Shown here piece by piece: positions 20,272 through 20,537 of a stretch of DNA of 20,537 nucleotides (the stretch's first letter is position 1; each line of letters begins with the position of its first letter). The position numbers and the translations under genes were made by a program. Origin of the DNA: a virus; IMG/VR virus record IMGVR_UViG_3300031565_000481, positions 1 to 20,537 of that record. One strand, 5' to 3'. Under the pieces are notes generated by a model that ran no database searches, was not told the origin of the DNA, and saw nothing but the letters and a program-made list of their open reading frames with translations.

Positions 20272-20537
20272 TTAGCACATTGCTAAGGGGTGATCCCGCG
20301 GAACCGAAAATCCGGATGAATGTTCGTGCCCGCCGCCGTCGTACATTCCTGCAATAAGAGTCACGTCTAATCCGTCGGATGCAGAGCGCAAGCTAAATCG
20401 TCGACTATCTTCAGCGTCATAGTATGATGCAGCAAACGGCTTATCTATGTTTAGAATATTCCCTGCATCTGATGCCATATTATGGGACACATTGACAACA
20501 GGAACAACATACCCACCTATTTCCATGTCACGCTTGG
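20272..20537 (-). CDS. DHH-family phosphoesterase, C-terminal DHHA1 part (partial, runs off right edge)
   Basis: The frame is open through the right edge, so the ATG at 20526 is internal and the N-terminus with the DHH motif is outside the window. What is seen is a DHHA1-type end: VVPVVNVSH, a strand-helix with the FSLRSASDGLDVTLIA pattern (family: S-x-R-S, then D-V-x2-IA) and the substrate-binding YDGGGHEHSSGFSV, the family's GGGH-x-x-A/S-G loop. DHH/DHHA1 proteins include oligoribonuclease NrnA and RecJ-type nucleases and phosphatases; in a phage this is probably nucleotide or oligonucleotide turnover. It ends 70 bases before the ATPase promoter without an evident terminator. Confidence 0.8.
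   Translation of the reverse strand, partial: KRDMEIGGYVVPVVNVSHNMASDAGNILNIDKPFAASYYDAEDSRRFSLRSASDGLDVTLIAGMYDGGGHEHSSGFSVPRDHPLAMC

Overview
This window is a segment of a large, T4-superfamily (Caudoviricetes, myovirus-type) phage genome. The recognisable genes are a UvsW-type SF2 helicase, a TOPRIM primase immediately followed by a DnaB-family helicase (the T4 gene 61/41 pairing), a possible gp62-like clamp-loader subunit, and many small overlapping genes of unknown function. There are T4-late-like TAAATA boxes, consensus sigma70-type promoters and bacterial hairpin-plus-T-run terminators, so the host is a bacterium; its identity cannot be read from this window. Gene packing is dense (most junctions overlap or are TAATG-type), no gap exceeds about 150 bases, and no tRNA, IS element or CRISPR array is visible. 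Base composition is mostly moderate to AT-rich, with one conspicuously GC-rich gene (19101-20123).

All genes but one read on the minus strand, so transcription runs right to left. From the right edge: the C-terminal end of a DHH/DHHA1-type phosphoesterase; an isolated AAA+ ATPase with its own consensus promoter, an inverted repeat over the -35 and its own terminator; then a replication/recombination operon comprising a HARP-like protein, uvsW, three conserved small proteins (one possibly gp62-like), an SDR-fold protein, a zinc-finger protein, two paralogous mini-genes, a 69-aa protein and a 187-aa miniature relative of the bacterial DNA polymerase III alpha (DnaE) palm region. A lone plus-strand gene (12395-12769) converges on this last gene and diverges from a BppU-like baseplate/fibre gene. 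Next come primase, replicative helicase, a GT25 glycosyltransferase, a small helical protein, a ligase-fold (KxDG) nucleotidyltransferase-like protein and a 206-aa unknown. Then follows a probable virion module: a strongly translated 107-aa protein with a terminator, a 174-aa unknown, a coiled-coil membrane protein, two unknowns including a zinc-ribbon protein, a 150-aa unknown, a second membrane protein, and a very long protein (at least 912 residues) that runs off the left edge and contains a duplicated AT-rich domain.

The most interesting points are: (1) the DnaE-like mini-protein that starts at the catalytic DxD motif and keeps all three palm aspartates; (2) three sigma70-type promoters (for genes starting at 19009, 16366 and 11838) with 17-bp spacers whose predicted +1 is exactly the A of the start ATG, implying leaderless early mRNAs; (3) a HARP-like domain protein overlapping uvsW, suggesting a two-part fork-remodelling machine; (4) ligase-type nucleotidyltransferase motifs in a gene normally left as unknown; and (5) the compositionally foreign, self-contained ATPase unit. 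All family assignments come from reading motifs by eye; no database search was possible.
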